Positions 8,146-16,055 of a stretch of DNA of 59,957 bases are shown here, in pieces. The notes under the pieces are model-generated. The model saw only the letters and a list, made by a program, of their open reading frames with translations. It was not told where the DNA came from and ran no database searches. The number at the start of each line of letters is the position of its first letter. Positions within the stretch are counted from its first letter, which is position 1. Position numbers and translations under genes: made by a program. Source of the stretch: an uncultured Oscillospiraceae bacterium (GTDB taxonomy: Bacteria; Bacillota; Clostridia; Oscillospirales; Ruminococcaceae); assembly GCA_949285275.1 (NCBI GenBank), contig CASEBP010000041.1, positions 1 to 59,957 on the forward strand, written 5' to 3'.

Positions 8146-8219
8146 CGCGCCCGGAGGAACTCGAATCCCCGGCCTACTGCTTAGGAGGCAGTCGCTCTAT
8201 CCTACTGAGCTACGGGCGC
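8146..8219 (-). tRNA. tRNA-Arg, anticodon CCT
   Basis: A complete 74-nt cloverleaf on the minus strand: acceptor stem GCGCCCG/CGGGCGC (7 pairs), D arm GCTC/GAGC, anticodon arm ACTGC-CTCCTAA-GCAGT giving anticodon CCT (reads AGG), T arm GGGGA-TTCGAGT-TCCTC with one G-T pair, discriminator G. No CCA is encoded. It has its own promoter 90 bp upstream and its own terminator. Confidence 0.93.
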
Positions 8220-8307
8220 ATAAATAAAATATGGATTTGGGACGCCTTTCGGGAAAATCTCCAGACCCCTTATAAAGAGGGTTATGCAGGGGGCGAGACC
8301 GGTTCCC

Positions 8308-8336
8308 ATTATATACAAGGCGGCTTTTTTTGTCAA
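8308..8336 (-). promoter_or_regulatory. promoter of tRNA-Arg
   Basis: TTGACA, 17-bp spacer, TATAAT on the minus strand, a perfect consensus. The roughly 80-nt leader before the tRNA contains a small hairpin (CCCTCT/AGGGG-type) and must be processed off. Confidence 0.85.
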
Positions 8337-8473
8337 TGACGCCGGCAGTGCGGGCGGAAGACGAATTTTGCGGCAAAGCAATTTGAGGTCTTTTATAACG
8401 CGAGGAATAATGGTACAATAAAGGAGTATCATCCTGGCGGCGCAAGGCCGCTTTTTTACGGAGGCAAACGTCA

Positions 8474-8899
8474 ATGAAGCAAGAAAAATCCTGCGGCGCG
8501 CTGGTCTACCGCTTTCAGGGGGACCAGCTGATGCTGCTGCTGCTCCGCCACCGGCACGGGGGACACTGGTCCTTTCCGAAGGGGCACGTCGAGGGGGACG
8601 AGACCGAAATTCAGACCGCTCTGCGGGAAATCCGGGAGGAAACCGGGCTGACCGTCTCGCTCAAGGAGGGCTTTCGCCACACCGTCGAGTATTACCCGAA
8701 GCCCGGGGTCCGCAAGCAGGTCGTCTACTTTCTGGGAGAGGCCGCATCAGACGCGAAGGCGGTCCGGCAGGAAGAAGAAATCAGCGAACTGCACTGGGTA
8801 GAATGGAGCCAAGCGATGGAAGCGGTCACCTTTAAAAACGACCGAAACCTGCTCAACTATGCGCGGGAGTATCTGACCGCCGGGGAGGGAGTCGATTGA
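8474..8899 (+). CDS. Nudix hydrolase
   Basis: A 141-residue Nudix enzyme. The Nudix box is complete: G-HVEGD-E-TEIQTAL-REIREETGL at about residues 38-60, matching GX5EX7REUXEEXGU, with HWSFPKGH before it. The sequence style (opening KSCGALVYR, LLLLRHRHGGHW) resembles diadenosine tetraphosphate hydrolases, which remove alarmone-like dinucleotides; the substrate is inferred. A -10-like TACAAT lies at 8414 and GGAGG precedes the ATG. Its stop overlaps the start of the potassium transporter gene by 4 nt (TTGA), implying translational coupling. Confidence 0.87.
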   Translation: MKQEKSCGALVYRFQGDQLMLLLLRHRHGGHWSFPKGHVEGDETEIQTALREIREETGLTVSLKEGFRHTVEYYPKPGVRKQVVYFLGEAASDAKAVRQEEEISELHWVEWSQAMEAVTFKNDRNLLNYAREYLTAGEGVD

Positions 8900-10275
8900 G
8901 CCAGAGCCGAACCGTGCGCCGGCGTGAACCCCGCACTATCAGCCCGGCACAGATCATCGTCGTGAGCTTCGCGGCGGTCATTGCGGTGGGGACACTGTTG
9001 CTGCTGCTGCCGGTCTGTACCGCCGAAGGAAACCAGACCAGTTTTCTCGATGCTCTTTTCACCGCCACCTCGGCGACCTGCGTGACCGGACTGGTGACCG
9101 TCGACACCGGCACCCACTGGTCGATCTTCGGACAGCTGGTCATCCTGCTGCTGCTGCAGATCGGGGGACTGGGACTGGTAACCTTCACCACCTTTTTCCA
9201 TGTCATGATCGGCAGGCGCCTGGGATTGCGCTCCCGCCTGCTGGCACAGGAATCGGTCAATGGCACCGGCCTGGAAAACATCACGCTGCTGGTGCGAATG
9301 ATTGTCACCGCTTCACTGCTCTTCGAGCTGATCGGGGCGCTGCTCCTCTCCACTGTCTTTGTCCCGAAGTACGGCCCGCGGGGATTTTATCTGTCGATAT
9401 TCCTATCCGTATCCGCCTTCTGCAACGGCGGAATGGATCCGCTGGGGTTTGAAGCGCCGTTCATCTCGCTGTGCAATTACTCCTCGGTCCCGGTTGTTCT
9501 CGGAACGGTTATGGCGCTGATTGCCATAGGCGGACTGGGGTTTGTTGTCTGGTCCGAACTGCTCGAATTCCGCCGGCAGCGCAAGCTGTCGCTGCACACC
9601 CGGGTCGTGCTGGCCGGTACCGCAGTGATGATTCTGTCGGGGGCATTGCTTATTCTGCTGCTCGAGCATGACAACCCTGCCACCCTCGGCCCGATGGGCT
9701 GGGGAGACAAAATTCTCAACGCCCTGTTCGGATCGATCACCTGCCGCACCGCCGGCTTCAATACCTTTGACCTGGCAGGGATGCACAGCGGCAGCAAGGT
9801 GCTGTTCTGCGTGCTGATGTTCATCGGTGCCTGTCCCGGTTCGACCGGCGGCGGCATCAAGGTGACGACCTTCACGGTAATTATGATGACCGTCTGGTGC
9901 GTCATCCGCGGCAACAGCGAAACGGTCATCTTCCGGCGCCGGGTTGGTCAGGAAGCCGTCTACAAGGCGCTGGCCATCCTGATAGTTTCGCTGCTGGCGG
10001 TGCTGCTCTGCTTTGCCGTGATTCTGGCGGTGATGGATGAGTTTCATCCGGTACTCTCAGAGTTGGACGTCTTTTTCGAGGCGGTATCGGCTTTCGGAAC
10101 GGTCGGCCTCTCGAGCGGTGTAACCGCCGCCGCCAATGCGCCTGCCCGTCTCGCGCTGATCCTGGTGATGTATCTGGGCCGTGTCGGCCCGGTCTCCTTT
10201 GCCCTGGCGCTGTCCACCCGTCCTGCCCGGGACCGCAACATTATCCTGCCCGAGGGGCGGATCGCCGTCGGCTGA
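8896..10275 (+). CDS. ktrB: KtrB/TrkH family potassium uptake membrane subunit
   Basis: A 459-residue membrane protein of the Trk/Ktr superfamily with four pore-loop repeats: TATSATCVTGL, FNGG-like SAFCNGGMDPLGF, GSITCRTAGFNTFDL and SAFGTVGLSSGV, each holding the selectivity-filter glycine. Such proteins import potassium with sodium or protons under control of a cytoplasmic RCK subunit (KtrA/TrkA). No ktrA is adjacent. It begins with TTG at 8896 inside the Nudix stop region, with GGGAGGGAG upstream. Ends at a strong terminator. Confidence 0.9.
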   Translation: MSQSRTVRRREPRTISPAQIIVVSFAAVIAVGTLLLLLPVCTAEGNQTSFLDALFTATSATCVTGLVTVDTGTHWSIFGQLVILLLLQIGGLGLVTFTTFFHVMIGRRLGLRSRLLAQESVNGTGLENITLLVRMIVTASLLFELIGALLLSTVFVPKYGPRGFYLSIFLSVSAFCNGGMDPLGFEAPFISLCNYSSVPVVLGTVMALIAIGGLGFVVWSELLEFRRQRKLSLHTRVVLAGTAVMILSGALLILLLEHDNPATLGPMGWGDKILNALFGSITCRTAGFNTFDLAGMHSGSKVLFCVLMFIGACPGSTGGGIKVTTFTVIMMTVWCVIRGNSETVIFRRRVGQEAVYKALAILIVSLLAVLLCFAVILAVMDEFHPVLSELDVFFEAVSAFGTVGLSSGVTAAANAPARLALILVMYLGRVGPVSFALALSTRPARDRNIILPEGRIAVG

Positions 10276-10279
10276 CAGC

Positions 10280-10322
10280 AAGGACCGGCGCAAAGCCCGT
10301 TTGCTTTGCGCCGGTCCTTTTG
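10280..10322. terminator. terminator between ktrB and a convergent gene
   Basis: Long stem AAGGACCGGCGCAAAGC with its complement, ending CCTTTT; near-symmetric, so it can act on both strands. Confidence 0.8.
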
Positions 10323-10343
10323 CCCTGCCGCCTGCGGTTTCGT

Positions 10344-10541
10344 TCAGCGCATCATCCCCGAGATGCTGTCGATGACAATGCCGGCGTTTTTCGCTGCACC
10401 GGCCGCTGCCCGCTTGAGTTTTTTTGCCTGCCGCTGCATCGAATGGGACCGGTCGGCCATCATATAGGCCGCGGTACCGGCGAGCATTGCGGCGGTCAGC
10501 CCGGCGACGGTGGATGTCATGCCCGAATTCATCTTGTTCAT
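10344..10541 (-). CDS. small YtxH-like membrane protein
   Basis: A 65-residue protein: short polar start MNKMNSGMTS, one membrane helix around residues 11-30 (VAGLTAAMLAGTAAYMMAD), then a basic stretch QRQAKKLKRAAAGAAKNAG and a short tail. This layout resembles small YtxH-type or Gram-positive stress membrane proteins. Function unknown. The ATG at 10541 follows GAGGAG; a longer frame reaching 10625 lacks a ribosome binding site. The 325 bp upstream, up to the kinase gene at 10868, hold only an AT-rich stretch and the promoter of the divergent gene. Confidence 0.65.
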   Translation of the reverse strand: MNKMNSGMTSTVAGLTAAMLAGTAAYMMADRSHSMQRQAKKLKRAAAGAAKNAGIVIDSISGMMR

Positions 10542-10814
10542 ACTGCAACTCTCCTCGTTTTGGTTTGGGGGACCGTCGTTAGCTTGTGCAGATTGAGCGG
10601 CGATAGCCGCTGCAGTTTCTCCCATTCGGTTCTCCGCTTTGACCAGAGATTCCCGCTTGACGCTTCCATTTTTTGTGCAGTCTGTCGCGCTGTACCGTAC
10701 CTTTGCCGCGACCGCCGCATTCTATCGTTAGTTTATCCAATTTTGCTCTATTTTTTCTTTAATTTTTATTTATAAGCTCCAATTTCCATCCCGTCATTCG
10801 GCCCGCTCCACAAT

Positions 10815-10843
10815 TTGCATCCGTGGCCCGACGGGGGTATCCT
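10815..10843 (+). promoter_or_regulatory. promoter of the pyridoxamine kinase operon
   Basis: TTGCAT, 17-bp spacer, TATCCT, 25 bp before the kinase start codon. Confidence 0.65.
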
Positions 10844-10867
10844 ATCAGACAGGAGAGGTTATTTCCT

Positions 10868-11731
10868 ATGAACCGACCGCTGCGAATCGCTGCTATCCAC
10901 GACCTGTCCGGCTTCGGACGCTGCTCGCTGACCGTCATTCTTCCGGTTCTCTCGGCGATGGGGATGCAGGTCTGTCCCGTGCCGACCGCCGTCCTCTCAA
11001 CCCATACCGGAGGGATGGGTGAGGTGGTCATGCGGGACCTGACCGACTATCTCGAGCCGACCCTCGAGCATTACCGCCGGCTGGGGCTGGAGTTCGAGTG
11101 CGTCTACACCGGATTTCTTGGCTCCCCCGAGCAGATCAGCCACTGCCTGGACTATCTGCACAGCTACCCCAACGCCCTGGCGGTGGTCGACCCGGTGATG
11201 GGCGACCACGGCAAGAGCTACCGCACCGTGACCGAGCCGATGCGCGGACGGATGCGGGAGCTGGCCGCCGCCGCGGACCTGATCACCCCCAATCTCACCG
11301 AGGCGTACATGCTGCTCGGGGAGGAATACAGTCCCCTTCCGTTGACCCGCGCCCAAGCCAAAAGCATGCTGGCGCGGCTCTCAGAGCTGGGGCCTGAGCG
11401 GGTGGTCATCACCGGCGTATCACTGGCGAGCGGGGAACGGATGGCAAACCTCGGTTACGACCGGGAGCGCAGCGCCTTCTGGTACGTCGCCTGCGACTAT
11501 GTCCCGGCGTCCTATCCCGGAACCGGCGATCTCTTTGCGGCAGTGCTGACCGGCGCGCTGCTGCAGGATGACAGCCTGCCAATGGCGATCAACCGGGCTA
11601 CCCGCTTCTGCGAGCTGGCGATCCGCACAACCTTTGGCTACGGAACCGATCCGCGCCACGGGGTGATGCTGGAGCGGTGCCTGGGGGCGCTTACCGACCG
11701 GGAAATCCTCTCGGACTATCAGCTGCTGTAA
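10868..11731 (+). CDS. pyridoxal/pyridoxamine kinase (PdxY-like)
   Basis: A 287-residue ribokinase-fold kinase of the pyridoxal kinase group, making the 5'-phosphates of vitamin B6 vitamers. Family marks are the opening AAIHDLSGFGRCSLT, LSTHTGG, GFLGSPEQI, VVDPVMGDHGK, DLITPNLTEAYMLLG, VVITGV and the catalytic GTGDLFAAVLTG. The ATG at 10868 is preceded by AGGAGAGG. It is followed after 39 bp by an ECF transporter S component, so the pair probably takes up and traps vitamin B6. The alternative, a hydroxymethylpyrimidine kinase, is less likely given PVMGDHGK and STHTGG. Confidence 0.9.
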   Translation: MNRPLRIAAIHDLSGFGRCSLTVILPVLSAMGMQVCPVPTAVLSTHTGGMGEVVMRDLTDYLEPTLEHYRRLGLEFECVYTGFLGSPEQISHCLDYLHSYPNALAVVDPVMGDHGKSYRTVTEPMRGRMRELAAAADLITPNLTEAYMLLGEEYSPLPLTRAQAKSMLARLSELGPERVVITGVSLASGERMANLGYDRERSAFWYVACDYVPASYPGTGDLFAAVLTGALLQDDSLPMAINRATRFCELAIRTTFGYGTDPRHGVMLERCLGALTDREILSDYQLL

Positions 11732-11770
11732 GCGCCGTCCTTTCCGGACGGCCCGGAAAGGATGATCTGC

Positions 11771-12331
11771 ATGAAAACTTCTGCCAATATCTACCGGCTC
11801 TGTGCCATCGGTGTCCTGTCGGCGATGGTCTTTGTCGCCAACTTCTTCTCGATTCCGCTGCCATTTGAAGCGCGGATCCATTTTGGCAACGTCTTCTGCG
11901 TTCTCTCCGGCCTGCTGCTCGGGCCGGTATCGGGCGGGCTGTGCGCCGGACTGGGCGGCTTCTTCTATGACCTGACCAACCCGATTTATGCAGCAGGGGC
12001 GCCGGTGACCTTTCTGATGAAGTTTGTCATCGGCTTTCTGGCCGGGGGAATCGTCTTCTGGGGCGGCAAACGCAGCAGCAGCTTCACGGTCAACCTGGCC
12101 GGGGCAGCCGCTGGAAGCATCGCCTATGTGGCGGTTTACCTGGTGAAAAACTTCATTGAACAGTACTTCTTCCTGCGAAACCCGATGGAGACGGTGACCG
12201 CTGCACTGATCGTCAAAGGCAGTTCCTCCCTGGTCAACGCTGTCGTCGCGGTGGTAGTGGCGATGCTGCTGCGCCCGGTTTTTGTTCAGGCGATGGCCTC
12301 GTCGGGCATCGACCAGAAGCTCGCCGGCTGA
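11771..12331 (+). CDS. ECF transporter S component (vitamin B6 candidate)
   Basis: A 186-residue integral membrane protein with about six helices, typical of energy-coupling-factor substrate-binding components: MVFVANFFSIPLPF, ARIHFGNVFCVLSGLLLGPVSGG, GGFFYDLTNP and a basic cytoplasmic loop. It would capture a vitamin and pair with shared EcfA/A'/T subunits encoded elsewhere. Placement behind the pyridoxamine kinase suggests vitamin B6 (inference). The ATG at 11771 fits the GGAAAGGA site better than the ATG at 11762. Confidence 0.85.
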   Translation: MKTSANIYRLCAIGVLSAMVFVANFFSIPLPFEARIHFGNVFCVLSGLLLGPVSGGLCAGLGGFFYDLTNPIYAAGAPVTFLMKFVIGFLAGGIVFWGGKRSSSFTVNLAGAAAGSIAYVAVYLVKNFIEQYFFLRNPMETVTAALIVKGSSSLVNAVVAVVVAMLLRPVFVQAMASSGIDQKLAG

Positions 12332-12342
12332 ATCCTCCCAAC

Positions 12343-12380
12343 AAAAAACGCTTCCCCCGATCCGGGAGGAAGCGTTTTGT
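12343..12380. terminator. bidirectional terminator between the ECF gene and proS
   Basis: AAAACGCTTCC...GGAAGCGTTTTGTTTT; A-run on one side and T-run on the other serve both convergent genes. Confidence 0.8.
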
Positions 12381-12392
12381 TTTGGAAAAATT

Positions 12393-13832
12393 TCAGTAGG
12401 CCTTGCCCCAGATGACCATCTCCTTGGCGGGACGGCCGCAGACGGGGCAGACATCGGACAGATGCTCCTGCTCAAACGGCATGCAGCGGGAGGTCAGGCC
12501 GGCCTGATCCTTCATGGCAGCCTCGCAGGCGGGATCGCCGCACCACATCGTCTTGAGGAAACCGCTCTGATGTTCGGTGAAGTCCATGATCTCCTCCATC
12601 GTGCGGGCGGTAAAGGTGCGGTTCTCGCGGTTCTCCAGCGCAATCTGATACAGGCCATCGCGCACCTTCTGCAGCAGGGCAGGGATCTCCGCTTCGATCC
12701 GGTCGAGGGGAATGAAATGCTTCTCGCGGTTGTGGCGGGTGACGACGACACACTGCCCCTTTTCGATATCCTTGGGTCCAAGCTCAATCCGCAGCGGAAC
12801 GCCCTTCATCTCATACTCGGCGAACTTCCAGCCGGGGGAGTTGTCCGAATCGTCCACCTTGACCCGGCAGACCGCTTTGAGCCGGTCGCGCAGCGCCCAG
12901 GCGGCGTCGAGCACCCCTTCCTTATGCTGGGCGACCGGGACAATGACCGCCTGAATCGGGGCAACAGCGGGCGGAAGTACCAGGCCATTGTCGTCCCCGT
13001 GGGTCATAATGATCGCGCCGATAATGCGGGTGGACATCCCCCAGGAGGTCTGATGCGGATACTGCGGCTTGTTGTCCCTTCCCTGGAAAGTGATGTCGAA
13101 AGCGCGGGCAAAACCGTCCCCGAAGTAGTGGGAGGTACCCGACTGAAGCGCCTTGCCGTCATGCATCATCGCCTCGATGGTGTAGGTGCGCTCGGCGCCG
13201 GCGAACTTCTCCTTTTCGGTCTTGCGGCCTTTGACAACCGGGATCGCGAGATACTCCTCACAGAGCCGGGCATAGGTATCGAGCTGCTGCTCGGTCTCCC
13301 GCATCGCCTCCTCGGCGGTTTCATGCATCGTGTGACCCTCCTGCCACCAGAACTCGGTGGTACGCAGGAAGGGTCGGGTGGTCTTCTCCCACCGGCAGAC
13401 CGAGCACCACTGGTTGTAGAGCATCGGCAGATCACGGTAGGAACGGATGACCTTGGCATAATGCTCACAGAACAGCGTTTCAGAGGTGGGGCGGACGCAG
13501 AGCCGTTCTGCCAGCGCCTCGGTGCCGCCGTGGGTGACCCAGGCGACCTCAGGGGCAAAGCCCTCGACATGGTCCTTCTCCCGCTGCAGCAGACTCTCGG
13601 GAATGAACATCGGCATCATGACATTCTCATGGCCGGTCTCCTTGAACATCCCATCGAGCAGGTTGTGGATATTCTCCCAGATCGCGGTGCCGTAGGGGCG
13701 CACGATCATACAGCCGCGCACGCTCGAATAATCGGCGAGATCGGCCTTGCGAACGATATCGGTATACCACTTGGCGAAATCGACATCCATCGGGGTGATG
13801 TCGTCCACCATCTTCTTTTTGTTGTCCGCCAC
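12393..13832 (-). CDS. proS: prolyl-tRNA synthetase, archaeal/eukaryotic-type (ProS3)
   Basis: A 479-residue class II aminoacyl-tRNA synthetase without the long editing insertion of the E. coli type. Motif 2 region [21 protein letters not shown], the TSETLF segment and [13 protein letters not shown] (motif 3) are present, followed by an anticodon-binding domain and a C-terminal zinc-binding-like domain with CGDPACE and CPVCGRPA, ending in Tyr as in the archaeal type. The GTG at 13832 is chosen over the ATG at 13859 because GGGAGG precedes it and the length then fits the family. No T-box leader is present; the 5' UTR is only about 30 nt. Confidence 0.95.
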   Translation of the reverse strand: MADNKKKMVDDITPMDVDFAKWYTDIVRKADLADYSSVRGCMIVRPYGTAIWENIHNLLDGMFKETGHENVMMPMFIPESLLQREKDHVEGFAPEVAWVTHGGTEALAERLCVRPTSETLFCEHYAKVIRSYRDLPMLYNQWCSVCRWEKTTRPFLRTTEFWWQEGHTMHETAEEAMRETEQQLDTYARLCEEYLAIPVVKGRKTEKEKFAGAERTYTIEAMMHDGKALQSGTSHYFGDGFARAFDITFQGRDNKPQYPHQTSWGMSTRIIGAIIMTHGDDNGLVLPPAVAPIQAVIVPVAQHKEGVLDAAWALRDRLKAVCRVKVDDSDNSPGWKFAEYEMKGVPLRIELGPKDIEKGQCVVVTRHNREKHFIPLDRIEAEIPALLQKVRDGLYQIALENRENRTFTARTMEEIMDFTEHQSGFLKTMWCGDPACEAAMKDQAGLTSRCMPFEQEHLSDVCPVCGRPAKEMVIWGKAY

Positions 13833-13870
13833 GATAGATCCTCCCTTACTGTCGGTCATATAACTGTTTT

Positions 13871-13899
13871 ATTATAATGGCTGTGCGGCCAAAATGCAA
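13871..13899 (-). promoter_or_regulatory. promoter of proS
   Basis: On the minus strand TTGCAT, 17-bp spacer, TATAAT. Confidence 0.8.
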
Positions 13900-13924
13900 G
13901 CGAATCCGTCCCGGGAATAAGGGC

Positions 13925-13961
13925 AAAAAGGCGCGCCCGACCCATAAGGGCCGGGCGCGCC
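13925..13961 (-). terminator. terminator of acpP
   Basis: On the minus strand a 14-bp stem GGCGCGCCCGGCCC/GGGTCGGGCGCGCC (one G-T pair) then TTTTTGCCC. Confidence 0.8.
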
Positions 13962-13990
13962 GGAGGGGACGAGCCGGGTGGGAGGCAGGC

Positions 13991-14221
13991 TCAGTTGGCA
14001 TGCTCCTCAATATAATGGACGATATCCCCCACCGTCTTGACCCCTTCGATCGCCTCGTCGGGGATCTCGGTATCGAACTCGTCCTCAAGGCTCATGACCA
14101 GATCGACGATATCCAGCGAATCGGCGCCCAGGTCTTCGACGATCGACGAATCGGCGGTAATCGTATCCTCATCGATATCAAGCTGCTCCGCGAGGATGGC
14201 CTTTACCTTCTCAAAAATCAC
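13991..14221 (-). CDS. acpP: acyl carrier protein
   Basis: A 76-residue acidic helical protein that carries acyl chains on 4'-phosphopantetheine in fatty acid synthesis. The attachment serine is Ser35 in [15 protein letters not shown], and the C-terminal part [22 protein letters not shown] is typical. The start is GTG at 14221 with AAAGGAGG upstream; a longer frame to 14287 has no support. It is not next to other fab genes and lies head-to-head with lexA. Confidence 0.95.
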   Translation of the reverse strand: MIFEKVKAILAEQLDIDEDTITADSSIVEDLGADSLDIVDLVMSLEDEFDTEIPDEAIEGVKTVGDIVHYIEEHAN

Positions 14222-14460
14222 AGTGGTTCCTCCTTTTGGATATACGGCGCTGTTTTTCCCTTCGCGTCCGCGATTGTACGACAACAATCATAGCGGTTTT
14301 TACCCCGCTTGACAAGTGGGAAAATGCAAAATCAGGAACAAAATTCCTCAGCCTTTTCGAGAAAAATGCCAAAAATCCGGCCGGATTCGACCAAGATTTC
14401 CTGCTCCGGGTCGAGCCTGCGGGAAAAAACGGACCGGCTTCGGAGGAGAAAAAGAAAAAA

Positions 14461-14478
14461 TGCAAACATACGTTTGCA
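14461..14478. promoter_or_regulatory. LexA (SOS) box
   Basis: Inverted repeat TGCAAAC-ATAC-GTTTGCA, close to the Gram-positive SOS box CGAACATATGTTCG. It covers the -35 region of the lexA promoter, consistent with autorepression. Confidence 0.8.
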
Positions 14479-14502
14479 TTTTGAGAACAGATGTGCTATA
14501 CT
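14474..14502 (+). promoter_or_regulatory. promoter of lexA
   Basis: TTGCAT, 17-bp spacer, TATACT; the -35 hexamer is part of the SOS box. Confidence 0.8.
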
Positions 14503-14535
14503 CGACATAACCACAGTACCGAAGGAGGCCGGCAC

Positions 14536-15126
14536 ATGGAACAGCTCAGCGACAAGGAACGAACCCTGCTCGCCTATATCAAGGAACGTCTTGCCGACCA
14601 GATCCCGCCCACCGTCCGGGAGATCTGCCGGGATCTGCAGATCAAGTCCACCTCGTCTGCCCACCGCTACCTTAAAAGCCTCGAGGCAAAGGGATATATC
14701 AGCATGGGCGACAATGAAAACCGCACCATCCGCCTCTGCCAGTCGGAGCGGACGGTCCAGGTCCCGGTGCTTGGCACCGTCACCGCAGGGCAGCCGATCC
14801 TGGCCTTTGAGGAGGTCACCGACTACCTTCCCTTCGCGGCTCCGGGGGAGAATCCGCGGGATCTCTTCGCGCTGCGGGTGCGGGGGGAATCGATGATCGA
14901 TGCGGCAATCCTTGACGGGGACCTGGTGGTGGTGCGCCAGTGCCCGTCGGTCGAAAATGGTGCGATTGCCGTCGCCCTCGTCGGGGACGAAGCGACGGTC
15001 AAACGGTTCTACCGGGAGGACGGCCACTACCGGCTTCAGCCGGAGAACCGCAGCATGGAACCGATCATCGTCGATGACTGCCGGGTGCTCGGCCGGGTCA
15101 TCGCGGTGGTGCGGACCCTGTCCTGA
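14536..15126 (+). CDS. lexA: LexA repressor
   Basis: A 196-residue SOS repressor. An N-terminal winged helix (residues 1-66, with PPTVREICRDLQIKSTSSAH) binds the SOS box; the C-terminal S24 latent protease has the cleavage site Ala84-Gly85 in GTVTAGQP, nucleophile Ser119 in GESM and general base Lys156 in ATVKRF. RecA-DNA filaments stimulate self-cleavage and release DNA repair genes. The ATG at 14536 has GAAGGAGG upstream. It is transcribed alone and faces acpP across a 314-bp region. Confidence 0.95.
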   Translation: MEQLSDKERTLLAYIKERLADQIPPTVREICRDLQIKSTSSAHRYLKSLEAKGYISMGDNENRTIRLCQSERTVQVPVLGTVTAGQPILAFEEVTDYLPFAAPGENPRDLFALRVRGESMIDAAILDGDLVVVRQCPSVENGAIAVALVGDEATVKRFYREDGHYRLQPENRSMEPIIVDDCRVLGRVIAVVRTLS

Positions 15127-15129
15127 CCC

Positions 15130-15522
15130 TTATCCCTTGCGGTAGCCGACAACGGTCATCCGCGCCGCCTCCCGGCCGGACTCGTCGGTGACCGAAACCT
15201 CATAGCAGCAGGTCCGCCGGGTCTCGCTGATTCGGCGGGCCTCAGCCCGCAGCCGCCCCGGCCGGGCCGGGTGAAGGAAGCTGATCGAATTCTGCAGTGA
15301 AACGGTTAGTACCCCGCCAGCATTGGCGGCGACGGCAAAGGCAAAGTCGGCCAGCGTGAACAACGCACCCCCCTGGACGGTCCCTGCGGCATTGAGATGC
15401 TGCTCCTGCGCCGTCATCTCGACCGTTGCACCCTCCTCGCCGCATGCGGTGATCACTGCACCCATCTCGGTCGCAAAGCGGTCAGCGCGAAAGAATTCCC
15501 TGAGTTGTTCGATCGTTTTCAT
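15130..15522 (-). CDS. PaaI-type hotdog-fold thioesterase
   Basis: A 130-residue hotdog protein. HLNAAGTVQGGALFTLADFAFAV contains the family motif with a glycine-rich turn and the catalytic Asp, then VLTVSLQNSISFLHPARPG, as in PaaI/YbgC-related acyl-CoA thioesterases. It probably hydrolyses small aryl- or acyl-CoA esters; the substrate is unknown. It converges on lexA with only 3 bp between stop codons and faces the glycosylase gene with the ATG at 15552. Confidence 0.85.
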   Translation of the reverse strand: MKTIEQLREFFRADRFATEMGAVITACGEEGATVEMTAQEQHLNAAGTVQGGALFTLADFAFAVAANAGGVLTVSLQNSISFLHPARPGRLRAEARRISETRRTCCYEVSVTDESGREAARMTVVGYRKG

Positions 15523-15551
15523 TGTTTTTCCTTTCTGTCGGAGGATGTGCC

Positions 15552-16055
15552 ATGACCCGCCAGACTGTCATTCATCCGCTCGGGCCGGTTTTTAATGCCG
15601 GCAGCCGGGTGCTGATCCTCGGAACAATGCCTTCCCCCGCCTCCCGGGCGGGGGCGTTTTACTACCTGCACCCCAGAAACCGCTTCTGGACGGTGCTTGC
15701 CGCGCTGTTTAACGAACCGGTTCCGGACAGCAATGAGTCCCGCCGGGACCTGGCACTGCGCCACGGCATCGCGCTGTGGGATGTGCTGGCTCGCTGTACC
15801 ATCGAAGGAGCGGGGGATGCCAGCATCCGCGACCCGGTCGCCAACGACATCGCGGGCCTGCTCGGGCAGACCGGCATCCGCGCTATCTTCACGACAGGGC
15901 AGACCGCCGGCCGCCTGTACCGCCGGCTCTGTCAGCCGCAAACCGGCCTTGCGGCGGCGGTGCTCCCCTCTCCCAGCCCCGCCAACTGCGCGGTCAGCAC
16001 CTCGGAGCTGATTGAATGCTATCGGGCCATTCTGCCCTGGCTGATCACACGGTGA
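15552..16055 (+). CDS. hypoxanthine/uracil-DNA glycosylase family protein
   Basis: A 167-residue enzyme of the UDG superfamily, resembling the hypoxanthine-DNA glycosylase group. HPLGPVFNAGSRVLILGTMP and YYLHPRNRFW near the start, WDVLARC, FTTGQTAG and LPSPSPANC near the end match this family; LPSPSPAN corresponds to motif 2 of the fold. It would excise deaminated purines or uracil. The ATG at 15552 with GGAGGAT upstream is preferred to a start at 15522. Its 3' end overlaps the sirtuin gene by 11 bp in convergent orientation. Confidence 0.85.
   Translation: MTRQTVIHPLGPVFNAGSRVLILGTMPSPASRAGAFYYLHPRNRFWTVLAALFNEPVPDSNESRRDLALRHGIALWDVLARCTIEGAGDASIRDPVANDIAGLLGQTGIRAIFTTGQTAGRLYRRLCQPQTGLAAAVLPSPSPANCAVSTSELIECYRAILPWLITR

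Noticed and set aside
8146..8219. tRNA-Arg as an integration site of a mobile element
   Set aside because: No integrase, direct repeat of the tRNA 3' end or foreign gene block was found next to it.
12282..13877. A 531-codon frame on the plus strand
   Set aside because: Exact antisense shadow of proS, with no start site or family.
12393..13900. T-box leader upstream of proS
   Set aside because: The promoter leaves only about 30 nt of leader and no T-box sequence is present.
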